Below are positions 1 to 13,676 of a stretch of DNA of 64,000 bases, one piece after another; position 1 is the first letter of the stretch, and the number at the start of each line of letters is the position of its first letter. This DNA comes from Sipunculus nudus (Eukaryota; Annelida; Sipuncula; Golfingiida; Sipunculidae): positions 89,010,642 through 89,074,641 of the forward strand of contig CM049306.1 in the NCBI GenBank assembly GCA_026874595.1, in the 5' to 3' direction. The translations under genes were made by a program, and so were the position numbers. Below the pieces are notes generated by a model. It saw only the letters and a program-made list of their open reading frames with translations, ran no database searches and was not told where the DNA came from.

Positions 1-177
1 CATCCGTCAGGTGTGACAAACGCTGTTTTAACCTGACAGGTACATCATAAAAGTAAATATACGTTAGGTAATAACTCTTAATCACGGAGTAATACATACG
101 TTTCTCAGATTTTAATGAGTTTTTAATGCACTTGGTACTTTAAGTGTTATAAATATACACAATTATATATATGAAAA

Positions 178-375
178 CATGGGCAGATCCAGGTTCTGGA
201 AAAGGAGGGGTCCAACCCAGGAGGACTGATGACTAATCCCAAAAAAGGCCCCCATTTACGGAAAAGGGAGTCCAGGCCGCAAACAAAATTGGTCTAAAAC
301 CTTGAAAAAGGTTACAGCGACTGAAAAAGACGGGGGATGGGGGGGGGGGGGGCGGATCCCCGGGATCCGCTTCTT
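178..375 (+). mobile_element. MITE-like element, CAGGGGCGGATCC family, copy 1
   Basis: Starts with a degenerate CAGGGGCGGATCCAGG end (here CATGGGCAGATCCAGG) and closes with the inverted GGGATCCGCTTCTT. The inside has the family features: AACCCAGGAGGACT, a GTCCAGGCCGCAAA block, GGTCTAAAACC and a poly-G run. Flanking pentamers GAAAA and GAGAA differ at one position, in line with a 5-base target duplication. Confidence 0.7.
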
Positions 376-1245
376 GAGAAGCTTAGGGAGTGGACCGACG
401 GCGCATCCCAAGGATGCCAATGATGAACATTCGCAGCATACGCGTGGTTACATCTGAAATCCGTGCATGGTTACCGTAGTCCACTATCTTAATACGGATT
501 GCTCGGAGGCTGAGGGGCGCTCGGTCCAGTGGACGTCCGCCAAGCAGCACGGACGAATACATAACCTCCTTGCACTCCGGTATCACCAGGGGGGAAGTTA
601 CAGTCCGCTAACGTAACTCTATACCAGGTGGACAGGGGGTCTTGTAGACGGTTATACTCAACTCTAGAGGTGTACGTGTATAAATATATACATTCAGGAA
701 CCTGCACGCTGCCTGTACTGTATAACTCTATCACTTTCAACCGATTCCCCCTCGGGTTGTTTAAGCAGGTTTTGTAAATATACATATGTCCACAAGACCC
801 AAATAATGTACACGTATACAGAGATGGTTTACCAGGGCTACCCATGGCTGCCTCCACTGAGTAGAATAAAGATTCATCTTTATAATCCAAGACGTTTCCC
901 GTGAATTAAATCAGTTAATTTTCTGTATTTACAAAGGATGTAAAGCGGTCTGGGATTTGTATTAGACAGGACAGAATTTTTTACCACAAACTCTTGGCTC
1001 GAGATTCTTAGTCGCGTAGGAGTTACTTTTATTCATTCTCAGTCGCTACCGGAACTGGCTCCAGACACGTAAAACTGACATGGTCATAATATTCCAAGAT
1101 ATTGTATATAACATATATAACACGTTTGTAACCTGATCACAATGAAAAATAGTCTACTTCCACTGTAGCCGAGTAAATGCTATCATTTACAAAATATGTG
1201 AAGCCTTATTTCATTCTGCCTGAAATTTTCCAGTTAAATATGGTT

Positions 1246-1250
<5 letters not shown>

Positions 1251-1296
<46 letters not shown>
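1251..1296. repeat. TA microsatellite
   Basis: Uninterrupted TA dinucleotide run of about 46 bases. Confidence 0.98.
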
Positions 1297-1298
<2 letters not shown>

Positions 1299-1473
1299 AT
1301 GTGTGTATGATAACAAAATGTAATGTACTGGACTTATTCCAAGACAGGTTCTGATAATATGCAGACGTGAATCCAAAAACTGTACTCTTCATATTGTTTC
1401 GTACAGCAATAAAGCATGTTCTCGTATCTTCATATGAGACTTCTAATTATGACGTATATTCATAAACGCATGC

Positions 1474-1663
1474 ACAGAAACGGGGGGGGGGGGGGTCCAG
1501 GTGGTAGTCCCCCATCCCTTTTCATCCGCAACCATTTTAAGGGTCTCGGACCAATATTTTCGGGCTGGGCCCCACATTTCTGAACTGGGGACCTTTCCTT
1601 GGGTTTTGTAATTAGTCTTCCCGGGTTGGACCCCTCCTTTTCTTGATCCTCGATCCGCCCCGG
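1474..1663 (-). mobile_element. MITE-like element, CAGGGGCGGATCC family, copy 2
   Basis: Reverse-oriented relative of the copies at 178 and 20308: on the minus strand it reads CGGGGCGGATCGAGGATC, then GGGTCCAACCCGGGAAGACT, and ends in a poly-C run and TTTCTG. No target duplication is evident. Confidence 0.65.
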
Positions 1664-2039
1664 TCATAAATTAGCATCAAAGAAACAAGAATTGAAATTG
1701 CATACAAAAATGTGTACTCACTATACATTGATAGAACGGTACAAACTAAAGGTTTCCGCGTAAAATGCTTGACTGGCTGTAGTAGGGTGTTGTGGGTACT
1801 GACAAGTATGTCTAAATGTTTAATAATATAATGACTGGTTTAAAAGGGACACTTCTTCTTTCACATTACCTCCTATAAAAAGGCAGTACTTATATCTGGG
1901 TATGCCACATCACACGGTAGGAGGACACTGGTTGACACAGGAGTTACAGGTTAACTCAACTTTACAGCGTGCGTCATGCAATCACAATAGATCGACATTT
2001 CAGAACTGGTATATGGTACAGTGCAATAATTCAAATACA

Positions 2040-2042
<3 letters not shown>

Positions 2043-2093
<51 letters not shown>

Positions 2094-2114
2094 TTTACAT
2101 TAACCTTGCAGCAA

Positions 2115-2158
<44 letters not shown>

Positions 2159-2224
2159 TTGGTCATACTTGACATTATACTTTAGACAATATACAAGGTT
2201 GCCTTGTAACGACTGAGAATATAC

Positions 2225-2281
<57 letters not shown>
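2043..2281. repeat. Cluster of CT, AT/GT and TA microsatellites
   Basis: CT run 2043-2087, AT passing into GT 2115-2158, and a long TA run 2229-2281, with ordinary sequence between. Confidence 0.97.
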
Positions 2282-2283
<2 letters not shown>

Positions 2284-2877
2284 CACATATAAATATAAAC
2301 GTGACTGATATCATTACACGTCAGGTGTATCTGATTACGTGCCCCTGACTGTCGGCTCCTGTGATCGCTTGGTCCGGAGTCAGCCCGTTAAATACTAGGC
2401 TTCTTGGCCGGCGACCATGGGCACCTGCCACAAGTCAAGTGCATTTATTGATCGAATGAAAGGCATCCCATCAACGTACCCGCTTAGGATTACATACGGT
2501 ATCCGTAAGGGGCTGTACTAAATAGCTGTTACGTGTACTACACAGAATCCGAAAATTAAATAAAATTTGTGATGGCCTCAATGATGCATTTCTCTTTACA
2601 AAGCATGTGTACGTGACCAAATTAGTCATCAAAAGAGTGACCCACTTACCTTCGAATGCAATGTGTTTATATACTGGAATGATTTCAGTCATATATAAAT
2701 TATGTGAAGCCAGCAGGCGGCTTTACTTTATGAACGTTACTTTTCCCATGCCTTATTATTAATTTTGGTAACTGTTGCTGTCAGAATATATATGTATATT
2801 GCAAGGATCCTGGCAACCAGGTTTATTGAAAACATGAAGTTTTGATATTGAGGTGATGATATCGCTGTCTTTCTGTC

Positions 2878-2995
<118 letters not shown>

Positions 2996-5285
2996 GAGAG
3001 GGACTGAATAATAGAGAGAGAGAGAAGAAAAAATCATTTTTTTAAATATAAACCAATAATGACTTTTATTTTCTATATACATTATTTAACATTATTATTA
3101 AGGCATTTTGGTAACAAAATATAACGTTTTATAGCTGTATATACTTTGAACAATTAACTGACCATATCACTATATGTATTTATAAAGATACATCCACTGT
3201 ATATAGTTGGTATGTTTGTATTAAACATTGGAATAAGCTACATTTACAAAGCCAACACATATAGTTGACATTCTAGCTACAGAGCTTACAGACCTCTGGC
3301 TAAACTTTACGCTTTATGCACATAAAAAGGTCAGCTTTCATACACAACTGTTAACAACAGGTATGTGCGGAACGCAAAGCCGTATTCACACTCGCAAACA
3401 CTCCATGTTTAACTCGTGACATACTCAACATATATACCGCGCGACGTCATGACTAACGAACACAGTCCATCTCCGCAGGAACAAAGGTGGAGACATCTTT
3501 GTGGTAACACAACACGGATCTTGTTTTAAAAATTCTCTGAAATCCTGATTGAAAATTGTTAGTTCTCTCAGAGGACATGCATTGAACCGTTCTTATGATG
3601 TATACTGTAACTGTAAAAGACTTTTTTTTTTCAAAAATACAAGACACGGTAATTATGAAAGCCTGGTACACGTGTTTATACCTTGAAATCAGCTAAAACT
3701 AGAAATATGGTCTCAGTCTACAAGAGTACCTCCGCCAGGGTCCTAATCAAACCTTTCTGTGTATACGTATAATATGTGGGTTGAACACATGTCGCCGGGT
3801 CGGCTCAAGAAACAAAGGCTAGCCCTAATACCAAAGAATGACCCTTGCCTTCGACGGGGATCAATAACTTGCCATATCTCACAATGGTAAAGGAACCTTC
3901 AATTTAAATATAAAAAAAACACGTTAGTTTAATGGATTGTTCATTGGATGATAAATTAACTCTCCACAAAACTGCATAAAAACATCCAGTATATATGTGA
4001 AATCATAAAGATATGACATATTTCATATTTAACATATATATAAATTTGATTATATTTTGGCGACGACTGTATGTTTAACAAAATAATTCACACACAGCAG
4101 ATCTGTTACTATCGTCAAATTGATATGCAAACCTGTCACGAAATATTAAATAAATATGAAGTTATAAAGTCCGATGAAACATATACAGTATACATTAACC
4201 CCATTTTCATTCATAACAATCCTAAACATTCGAAATGCTCTTTATATTTCAGATACTCATACATTTGTGATGAAATAAGTGGCCGTACATCAATGTGTGA
4301 CCACGCACTGAAAGCCCTGCTGGCTCTAAACCGAGTTGTATATGCCACATGTTGTTCAGCCTATCTCGCTGGCAGCATGTCCGCCACCCAACTCAATTAT
4401 TAGCCGCCGTGCCATCTATTATTGAGAGGGTTATGTGCCGCGAACCTTCCCGGCTAATCCTGTCAGCCCAAAATGTCTACTTTACTTCAATTATAGAATA
4501 TTTAATACACACTATGGCGATATTAACCCAGTTGTTCACGTTTACGCCTGCTGATAACGTATGACGCTTCCTATAATTTATCTATCAAGCATTTTTTTTT
4601 CTAAATATTCATTATCTATTAAAAAGGCATTTATTGCAACTTGCTTGAAATACTCAAAAAATCATTTTGATATTTAATTGAGAATAATTGTATATAATAT
4701 TATGAACAAACGTCCGTGTTAACGGGAAATATAAACTATCAACGTGATAGTAATGAAATACAGATAATCAGGCGTGCATGTACTCTAGTATTTATGTACT
4801 TTGTTCTATTTATTTTCATGTTTGTTTATATACCGATTATTTTCTCAATGAAAACATATTTTGCGTTCTTTTAACTGATGAATTCCATTCCGGACGCACT
4901 GTTTGATGTGGAGAAAGAAAAGCTTGGAAATCGTGATGCTTGCTTCCAGTGCAGAACGCAGCTTCATGACCCAGCGTTTGTAACTGCACTGACAGACGCC
5001 GTGCAGCAAACTGCTAAGGCTGCTAAACACTGCTGCCAGTAAAACAGCATCAGCCAGCGTTATGATTCAGAAACCGACGTGAGAGAAACATCCAAAGAAA
5101 ATTCGCTGCGGGAGCTCTCAGATGGCTGTTTAACTTCAGGAGTTCCCTTGGCGTTATTGATTTTAAATGCGCCCTGGAGTCTCCGTAAAATTAGAACACC
5201 GTCTAGAACACGGCGCTTCAGTCGGATCTGACAAGTATTCCAGGTCTTATTGATTTTGGTAACGAGATACCGACTAAAGGGAAAG

Positions 5286-5620
5286 AATTCCGTCAAGAAG
5301 AATGCAGTCATTTGACAGTCCACGAGGATTTCCTCATATTGGAGCTGAATTACATCCTACATGTAGTTTATACTTCAATAAAGTAATAAATACCGAAATA
5401 CTAATAAGAATGCAGCAGTAATCTTGAAATGAAGGACAGAGAAAAGGAATTCCGTTTTGAAAGAGGCAAATGACAGAATAGGAATTCCGCCAAGACGGAA
5501 CCAAACAACAGAGAAACAAATTCTGTCATGAACGTGAGAAGTGACTGAGAATATGAATTCCGTCTTGAAGCAGCCAAATAGCATATATAGATCAGGAATT
5601 CAGACAAGTTGAGCCGAATC
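5286..5620 (+). repeat. Imperfect GAATTCCG minisatellite-like region
   Basis: GAATTCCGTC(A/T)(A/T)GAAG-like blocks recur at 5286, about 5448, 5483, 5555 and 5597, with recurrent GCCAAATGACAG and AACAACAGAG neighbours. Spacing is irregular. Confidence 0.55.
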
Positions 5621-6846
5621 ACATACAGAAAAAAAATTCAATCATATGACAGCAAAATGACAGTGAGTATAAATGTCCGGAAGCATAATGTATAAGTTCC
5701 CCAGTTTCTTTTTATGAAGCGATATATCAGCCGCCACTAGGATGCAACAAAATTACGAAATATGAACACTCTTTAACTATATATAGACCCATACATGTAT
5801 GAAAGATTTTGTTTGTTCCATATAATCCCTTTTATCGTAAATCAACATGTTGTAATGTCTATATGTATACCCGGAAGCCTTTAAAATATTCGAACTTTCG
5901 TATTTTTATTCACGTAAGAAATAGGAAATAAAGGTAAACTATAAGTATATATTGCCGGTTGCATATAGGAATATATATATATATATATAAATATTTATAT
6001 ATTTATATATATATATATATCTAAGACTGCATGTTTATCTTCTATATCTGTGACCTGATTAAACAGGCAGTCTTGATGTACATGATTTGATTTTAATTAT
6101 CATAAATGCTTAAAAGAAAGATGTCAATTCAAATACCGTCCCAGAAAGGCCAACTTATTCATATATAATATAAATGTGGCTGTGACATGGTGCGATCTAT
6201 AGGGAGAAAGCTGCAGCATCGTCCATGTCCTATATATATACAGACTGAATAACGGATTTATCTGAATCGGTGTAAGGTGACTCTCAGAACACACACCGGG
6301 AATAGTGAAACCGGTGTAGGCCATTAAAGAGACAGATGATGGATAGTATGACATGGGAATCTTGACGACGTATAATTACGCATATTGTTTTATTTTTCGG
6401 AGAAATGTGTAAGAAATTAAGAGGTCAAGTCCCTTGAATGAAGAAACAAAAACCATAAGGCACAGAATAAACGAATCACATAGCTGAACGTATTCTTTAC
6501 TTTGTAACTGCTACACCAATTAGTTCTAAAACTAGCCTGCCATAAGCATTACAGCTTAGTGTATACAAGATATTATAATAGAAACAACAGAGACGTTTCA
6601 CTCAGGAACAAACATTTTTTTCTATGTGTTTTCTGGTAAATTATATGCAACTGGATTTACAACAGATTTCTTATTTCAATAGTTTTCCCATATGCCGCGA
6701 CAGAAATGTAATTCCATACAAAATTGAAAAAGTAGGCTTAATAGGATTTTGTATATGTTACAACTGATGTTTTCTACATACGACTTGATACAAGTCTGTT
6801 AACTCGAAGTTATAGCTTTTGCTAAAGACAATCTACGCACCTTACA

Positions 6847-6851
<5 letters not shown>

Positions 6852-6884
<33 letters not shown>
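6852..6884. repeat. TA microsatellite
   Basis: TA run of about 33 bases in intergenic DNA. Further short TA tracts lie at 5970-6020. Confidence 0.97.
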
Positions 6885-6887
<3 letters not shown>

Positions 6888-7508
6888 ATATGAATCTATG
6901 TGTTGTATATAAAGCTGAGACTAAGTTATACCAATACTTAATATATAGACTTCCTTTGTATATGAGCTTTACGTCAGTCATTCCTTCATACCTGATTATA
7001 CAGAGCGGTTTGCACTGAGCTGTATAGGTCCATAATTCGTATTAATCGGTCAAACGGCTTATAAATTACAAAGCAGCCATATTGTACATGCATATTCGTG
7101 TAGTATCTATATATAGTACAAACCAAAACAGAACACACACACACACCATCATATATATGTGCATAGGTGGATGTTTTTTAAAAAAGTAAACGTGTGACAA
7201 ATATATGAATAAAATATACCAGGCCATCACAGATATGGGTATCAATAATATATATACACATGTATGTATGTATGTATATGTATTTATATGTATTTATAGA
7301 TATATAGTAAATGGAATTAAGACAAAACATTTCATGCTGTTTATATTCCGTTTGCAATACACTGCAATTTTTAGCGCCTCTCGCTTAACCCTATATTTAA
7401 ATGCATCGTTGATGTTATATATTCAATATATACATGTATATATTATCTCAGCTAAATGAAAACAAAGATCAACTTTAAGACAGTGACCGATGCTTGATAT
7501 CCATTCAG

Positions 7509-7771
7509 TGGAAACGATGCCGTTAAAATCATCGTCCAGCCGCATATTTAATACTATCTATAGGCATAATACTTGTCATGTCTTCCCTTTCTGTTAAATA
7601 AAGTACTTTCGGGTATTTTATATATGTATAGGCCTAGTATTTAAGAACATGCAAGTCCTACGAACGGTGCACGGTCACAGAAAGCGTTTGATAAGGACTC
7701 TTGAACGCACCTTGCATCCGTGTAAATCATCATGATATTCACAATGTATTTCGTAAGTGCTTTCAAGAACA
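7509..7771 (+). repeat. Direct duplication, left copy
   Basis: TGGAAACGATGCCGTTAAAA through GTAAGTGCTTTCAAGAACAA is repeated almost exactly at 9008-9266. The copies differ by small indels (for example TCTA near 7557, CTC near 7698) and a few substitutions. Confidence 0.9.
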
Positions 7772-9007
7772 AGCTTTATTATTACTGCGGCCTGAAGAAT
7801 TGGTTAATCTATAGAAAATGCATTCTCCGCCCCCCCCCCCCCCCCCCCCGGAATAAATAGGCCCGACCCTGAGTCTGTAACTAGGCTGGTCCTCTGTCCC
7901 TCTTCGCCGTCTCCTCCCGACAAGATGACACATAAGAGATATATTGGAAGAGGGCCAGTCTAGGCTCTCGTGAGGTTATCACGTTGTCAGGTGACGATCC
8001 CACATTCCTCGTGGTCACTGGCTCAACTTCAACACCCGGGCTATCTCTTAATCAAGTACAGACTGACAAGTCCGGGCGACAAGTGGGTTGTTAATAGACT
8101 TCAGTGTCTTTGAAAGGTGTGAGGGCTGTACATAGCGTATACATACATGCATATATATATATACGCGGGGGTCACTGTCGAATAGGACACACACGGGAAC
8201 TAATAAGAAACAGACCTTCCACTAAATGCGTCCCTTATACATTCGTGCGTTAATGCTTCGCAACAGCTTTGCGTGATCATTCGTGACCAATACTTTATAA
8301 TATCTACTATAAGGGCTTTGCACAACTTGATCAGGGATCGGGGCTTGTAATCCAAAGAATTCACCAAGACCGCGGCCATTTGGATACAAAGCGCTATAGT
8401 GAAGTCTGAGCACACTGCGTCAGGTCGGCGCCATCGTCACCACAGTTGTATGTTATCCGCCAGGTATCAGCGCCCCCGCGCTGCTTTATTACAGCCATTT
8501 TACAAAGTATTTTCACAGAAGAGAATGCAGCTCCCCTGCAGGAGAGCAAAACACAACGACGACCCCGCAGGAAGCGCAGGATCCCGATCCCACAGCTGGC
8601 TAACTCGGCTAATAAAATGAACTTGTCTGCCATCAGTCTGTTCTCTCCTTTAATAGGTTCTAGGCACGAGAACACGGACCTACAAATGACCATCCGTACC
8701 CGCCCACTCTCTGCATGAACACTACATGATTTTTTTCTCACACTATGGTATATGGGTTGCTGCGTATGTAGGCTATACTGCCTCTGTTGTTACCTGGACG
8801 TACATTATCGTTCCTCTAATAAACAAACATTGGAAAAAAAATAAAGATGAAGTATCTAAATCACGCATGGAATAATGAAGGGATAAAAAATGTAATTCGA
8901 CCAAATTAGTCCCTGAAATTAGAGAGCGGTCCCTTCGTGCAACTTGAGTAAATGAGTGACCATGACTGCATAAAAAATAATCAAGGAATTTAACAACATT
9001 TAATCAA

Positions 9008-9266
9008 TGGAAACGATGCCGTTAAAATCATCGTCCAGCCGCATATTTAATACTATAGGCATAATACTTGTCATGTCTGCCCTTTCTGTTAAATAAAGTA
9101 CTTTCGGGTATTTTATATATGTATAGGCCTAGTATTTTAAGTACATGCAAGTCCTACGAACGGTGCACGGTCACAGAAAGCGTTTGATAAGGATTTGAAC
9201 GCACCTTGCATCCGTGTAAATCATCATGATATTCACCATATATTTCGTAAGAGCTTTCAAAAACAA
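9008..9266 (+). repeat. Direct duplication, right copy
   Basis: Near-identical partner of 7509-7771, about 1.5 kb downstream in the same orientation. No shared terminal inverted repeats or flanking duplications were seen, so local duplication is likelier than two transposon insertions. Confidence 0.9.
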
Positions 9267-9328
9267 TAAAGGTATATAGAAGTGTGAGAGGACAGTGGAT
9301 AGGAAGGAATAGTTCCCAGTCTGTCTGT

Positions 9329-9329
9329 A

Positions 9330-9397
<68 letters not shown>
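9329..9397. repeat. CTGT then CT compound microsatellite
   Basis: Eight or so CTGT tetranucleotides pass directly into a CT run. Confidence 0.96.
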
Positions 9398-9400
<3 letters not shown>

Positions 9401-9769
9401 ATTCGTGTGATTAACCTAAATGATATATGTTTGTCCCTAAATATATATATCACGATGTATATATGCAAGCTGAATTGAAAAGCTAGCTGTGTATACACCT
9501 CTTCACTATAACGTTCTGTCCAGGATTGTGTATAGCTGGGTTTACGTGCTTAAAACAATTTTTTATGCAAATGAGACGTTGAAAAGGTTTAGGTAAGATT
9601 TGGTGTCGCCTGAGTGTCAGGCCAGGTGGGTATATATCTTTGTTTAATGTCGGATATTGTCTCAGGTTATTTGTTGTTAGGTTCTCAAGAACAAGAACCG
9701 GAGTTTGAGCACGCAGTTTAAATATGCAGACATTGGTAATACAACACTAAATATAAATATAACACAATG

Positions 9770-9771
<2 letters not shown>

Positions 9772-9827
<56 letters not shown>
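9772..9827. repeat. TA microsatellite
   Basis: TA run of about 55 bases. Confidence 0.97.
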
Positions 9828-9828
<1 letters not shown>

Positions 9829-12800
9829 TCCCAGAGTTAAACAGTATACACACGTGATATTCTCCAATATCCAATTAAGTTTAAATGGTTAAATTAAAGG
9901 TATAAATGTGTACAATGATACTAATTAATTTGTATTTACATGTCTATATGGTAACCAGCTGATATAAAGTCAAGTATTAAAATTGTTCTGGCCTCTTGAA
10001 AAGAACATTATGTGATCATTGATATTAATAGAATATTAGAAGAGAAATTCTCGGTATAATCCGTGTAGGTAATTAAACGTGAATAAAGTAGGAATAAAAT
10101 GAAAATACAAAGAGTGGTTTATATTTAGTCCTAGCGAGGTATAGATAATAAGGAAACTGGTCGAGGGTAATTCAGGAATATGAGATGGATTAATTTAGCT
10201 CATTCAGTCAGTCGTCAGATCCCGGTTTCCGACGATGCAAGGCAGAATTAAAAGAATATAAAATATAAATAGTTTTACACATCTGAGAGAACACAGCGCA
10301 ACCAGGCCCAATAGGCCATCAAGTTGATCAATATTTGATTAGGTGGACATTAATGTGGCAACCAGGCACACAGGCTAAGATTTAGTGTTCAGGTTGAAAT
10401 GTCTGCCACTACTGGGGTTTCTAATGCTGCTGCGGTTGAAAACGGCGGTGTCATGGTTATCATATCCGCTGACAAAGCTTAACAAGGGGTAATGATACCG
10501 TGCTGGTGTTCTCTAGCTGCAAAACCCCCTCACCGCTGATGGATCGCGTCGGTATCGACTGCCGGCAATAGACTAGCGAGCCATGCTAATTATTTGGTCT
10601 CAATACAAGAGCCATAAAAATACTCCACAGTGGCTTTTACGGAGCGTTAAGGGTAAGCCAATAATGAATAAAGATGACAGGTCCTTTTATCAAGGCTTGA
10701 TGACCGGTCGTGTTCTCCACCATTTCCTTATAATTTATTAGCGATGGACGGTCCCTCTATCCCTCGGGCCATACTCATATTCACCTTAACTCGTTCCAGT
10801 CGTTGAGTGCGCATCTGAGAAGGCGTGCGATCATATAATCCCACACAAACGGTGTCCGAGATATAAAATATACACACAGGTATGTGTACATTGTACCTGA
10901 GCGAATGTGCGGTGCATCAGACACTCAGGAATAAACATTTTGATTCGCTCAACAAGTGGCGAGGTTAAACGTACAAATTAAAACAAATATACCTTTGCGA
11001 TATCAACCAGCACTTGCCCCTAAATAAATACACATAAGAAAGTTACTGCAATATCTCCCGAGCACACATGACTTTAATGTAAGAGCTAGCAACAGCTAGT
11101 TATAGGCGAGTTTGTAATGTCGTACTTACCTCGGTTTTCTTTCGTCTTCCCAGAACCAATATACACACAGAGAAACAAAAGCACCACCTCCAATCCAGCT
11201 CTACAGTAAGATCTGCTTGCCATTTTATAGGTTTGTTGTTTTGTGAAAATGTGGCAAATACGAAATCCGCAATATTCACTTTACAGAGATGGGCGGTGCG
11301 CCCGGAGCTTAGCGCGTTAAACAAGTAGTATTACTCCAATTGAACCGGTATCCACTTCGCATATGTACGTAGACTTGAGTAAGGACGATCGGCTTGTTAT
11401 ACGGCCGATTTTCTTTAGCCTTGTGATATTTAACCTCCTCTAACTAACATCACATTGGCTTGTTTGTTGATGATGCTGAACCAGTCAGTTTGCTGCACAG
11501 ATTTTCTTTTCCACATGTTGCAGAATAGACTCCCCAACGCCCTCACCACACCGAAGTATACGCCAGCGCTCCGCATAGACTCCCGTTCACTAGGCTCACG
11601 GCGACCTAAGGACCAATATATTTACGCTTCACAACACACCATGCTATATATGTAATCCCGGTACAGAGCCACGCGCAAAGATCATAATATGCACACCTTA
11701 CGTTGCGTCTCAAATGTGCTCTATACAAAAACTAAGCACGGTATAAAGATGTGTTGATAGTTTATACGTGTTTGCAACCTCTACTCCTCAATACTCTACC
11801 TCGTATGGGAACCAAAATCCCATGCTATTGCGAGGCAACTGAGCTGTGACACTAGCGAGTGATGTATGAGTTTATGCCTCTACTAGCAGCACCGCAAATT
11901 GAGCGTGTGCTCCTTTGCTGGTGCATTATAATTTGTGAATAGCCAGGAGAGCCCAGCGCTCCATTCTCTCATGTGACTAACATCTGCTCCACAGCATCGC
12001 GCGCAGGAATAGCGGAGTCGAAAGACGCAGCGTCTCCTTCCCAGGTTGTTTTCATGCACCCGCTGTAAACGCGGAAAAACATTTTTAGGTGGGGAAGTTG
12101 GAAAGTACCACTTCTACACATCTACGCACCTGCAACTTTTATCTGATGTTTATTAGGGTTTTAGTCTATGTATGATACACTGTGCGATCAATTGCCTAGC
12201 GCGCAAATTTACCTAAATGAAATAGTTAAACAAATTAATATTGATTAAGTTGATTATTAAAATTAGCTTAGAAACGCATAATTCTCGGGTGTCCACAAAA
12301 GCTTTGAATTTAAAGTTATTTAAATCTGACAGAAATAATATTTTTATTTCCCGTTCCCGTTCAACTTCAAAATTACCATAAAACCTATAGTTTTCTTTCA
12401 TTATTTCTCTCTTATATATCATATATTTTTATTATTAATTCTATGAAAACAGCAACGTTTTGACATTATCATGTTAGGTTTGTATTACCTGTGAGATCTT
12501 TCTATAACGAAACCCTTCTTGGTCTGCATGGACCGCGTGAGAGCGAGCGTCTTACGTTGTGAACGCGGGTCGATTAGGTTCGGCTATAAATCAATAGGAC
12601 CAGGAAGTTTAATGCCCTTCAGGTTGCCGTAAACAACAAAACCATGCCAGGGGCAGCAAATAAACATTGTAAATGTTAGAGAACCCGCTGATGACGGCTT
12701 TCTGTACAGGGCAGCTGCCCCGGCTTCCCGTCACGAGGGGTATGTCGGAAACGCCATGCAGGCACTTAGTTGAGAAAATACATGGGAATAATGAATGAGA

Positions 12801-12930
12801 TTTCAAAGGTAGCACGCTCTTAAACTTCGTTATGCCGGCACTGGGGACTGTATAGGGGGTACGGTTTTTCACCCCGCAGTTTTTTTCCAGCTGGGGGTTG
12901 GGTGTAAAGCTGATTTAGAACCTATCACAT

Positions 12931-12941
12931 GTTTATATATA

Positions 12942-12979
<38 letters not shown>

Positions 12980-13013
12980 TATATATTTATTAATTTATTT
13001 ATTTATTTATTGT
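12931..13013. repeat. TA and TTTA simple repeats
   Basis: TA tracts with TTTATA breaks, then a short ATTT run. A T run and G run (about 13130-13160) follow. Confidence 0.9.
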
Positions 13014-13593
13014 GAGTTGTTTCAACATCCCTGTATAGCAAAAAAATTAAACGTAAAAGTTTTATTTAATTAAAAGAAAATTGATGAAGATACATACATG
13101 CTCTAAAGACATGCTTGAGTTTGTTTGTTTGTTTTTTTTTTTTTGTGGGGGGGGGGGGGTCTAAGACCAGTTATTAGGGACCGATCATTGATCAGCATTG
13201 CTCAGTTCATTTATTCGTGCGTTTTTATTTTATTGTCTTGTAGAACTGAATACAACCGAATGTTACCATGCCTGCCATTTATAGCTCTTTAGCTATAACA
13301 ACTAACAAGACTGTCTGTGCTAGGTAACAGTTAATATATTTATACTTTCGGAATGTAATGGCATGTGCACTGTGATCCTTTGTGTAATGTGATCTTAATG
13401 ACTCGCCTTGTTTTCAGGCTTAAATACCTGTATACAGGTTCATTAGATGCAGCCACCTCCGTTAGTTAGTTCATGGTCAGCAAGCAGGATTATGCAGGAA
13501 GTTATATGTGCTGTTCATGTAGTTCAGTTTCTTACAGTTTCTTATTACCATGGCACGTGCATGTGTATTTATTATTAATATATGTACAATTAA

Positions 13594-13596
<3 letters not shown>

Positions 13597-13672
<76 letters not shown>
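13597..13672. repeat. TA then GA compound microsatellite
   Basis: TA run 13597-13626 passing directly into GA 13627-13672. Confidence 0.97.

Positions 13673-13676
<4 letters not shown>

Noticed and set aside
4071-4564. Overlapping plus-strand frames of 110 and 71 codons
   Set aside because: No domain, cysteines and histidines scattered without pattern, and no splice context supporting a gene.
7509-9266. LTR retrotransposon with 260-base LTRs
   Set aside because: No TG...CA ends, no primer-binding site, no gag/pol frames in the 1.2 kb between the copies, and no flanking duplication.
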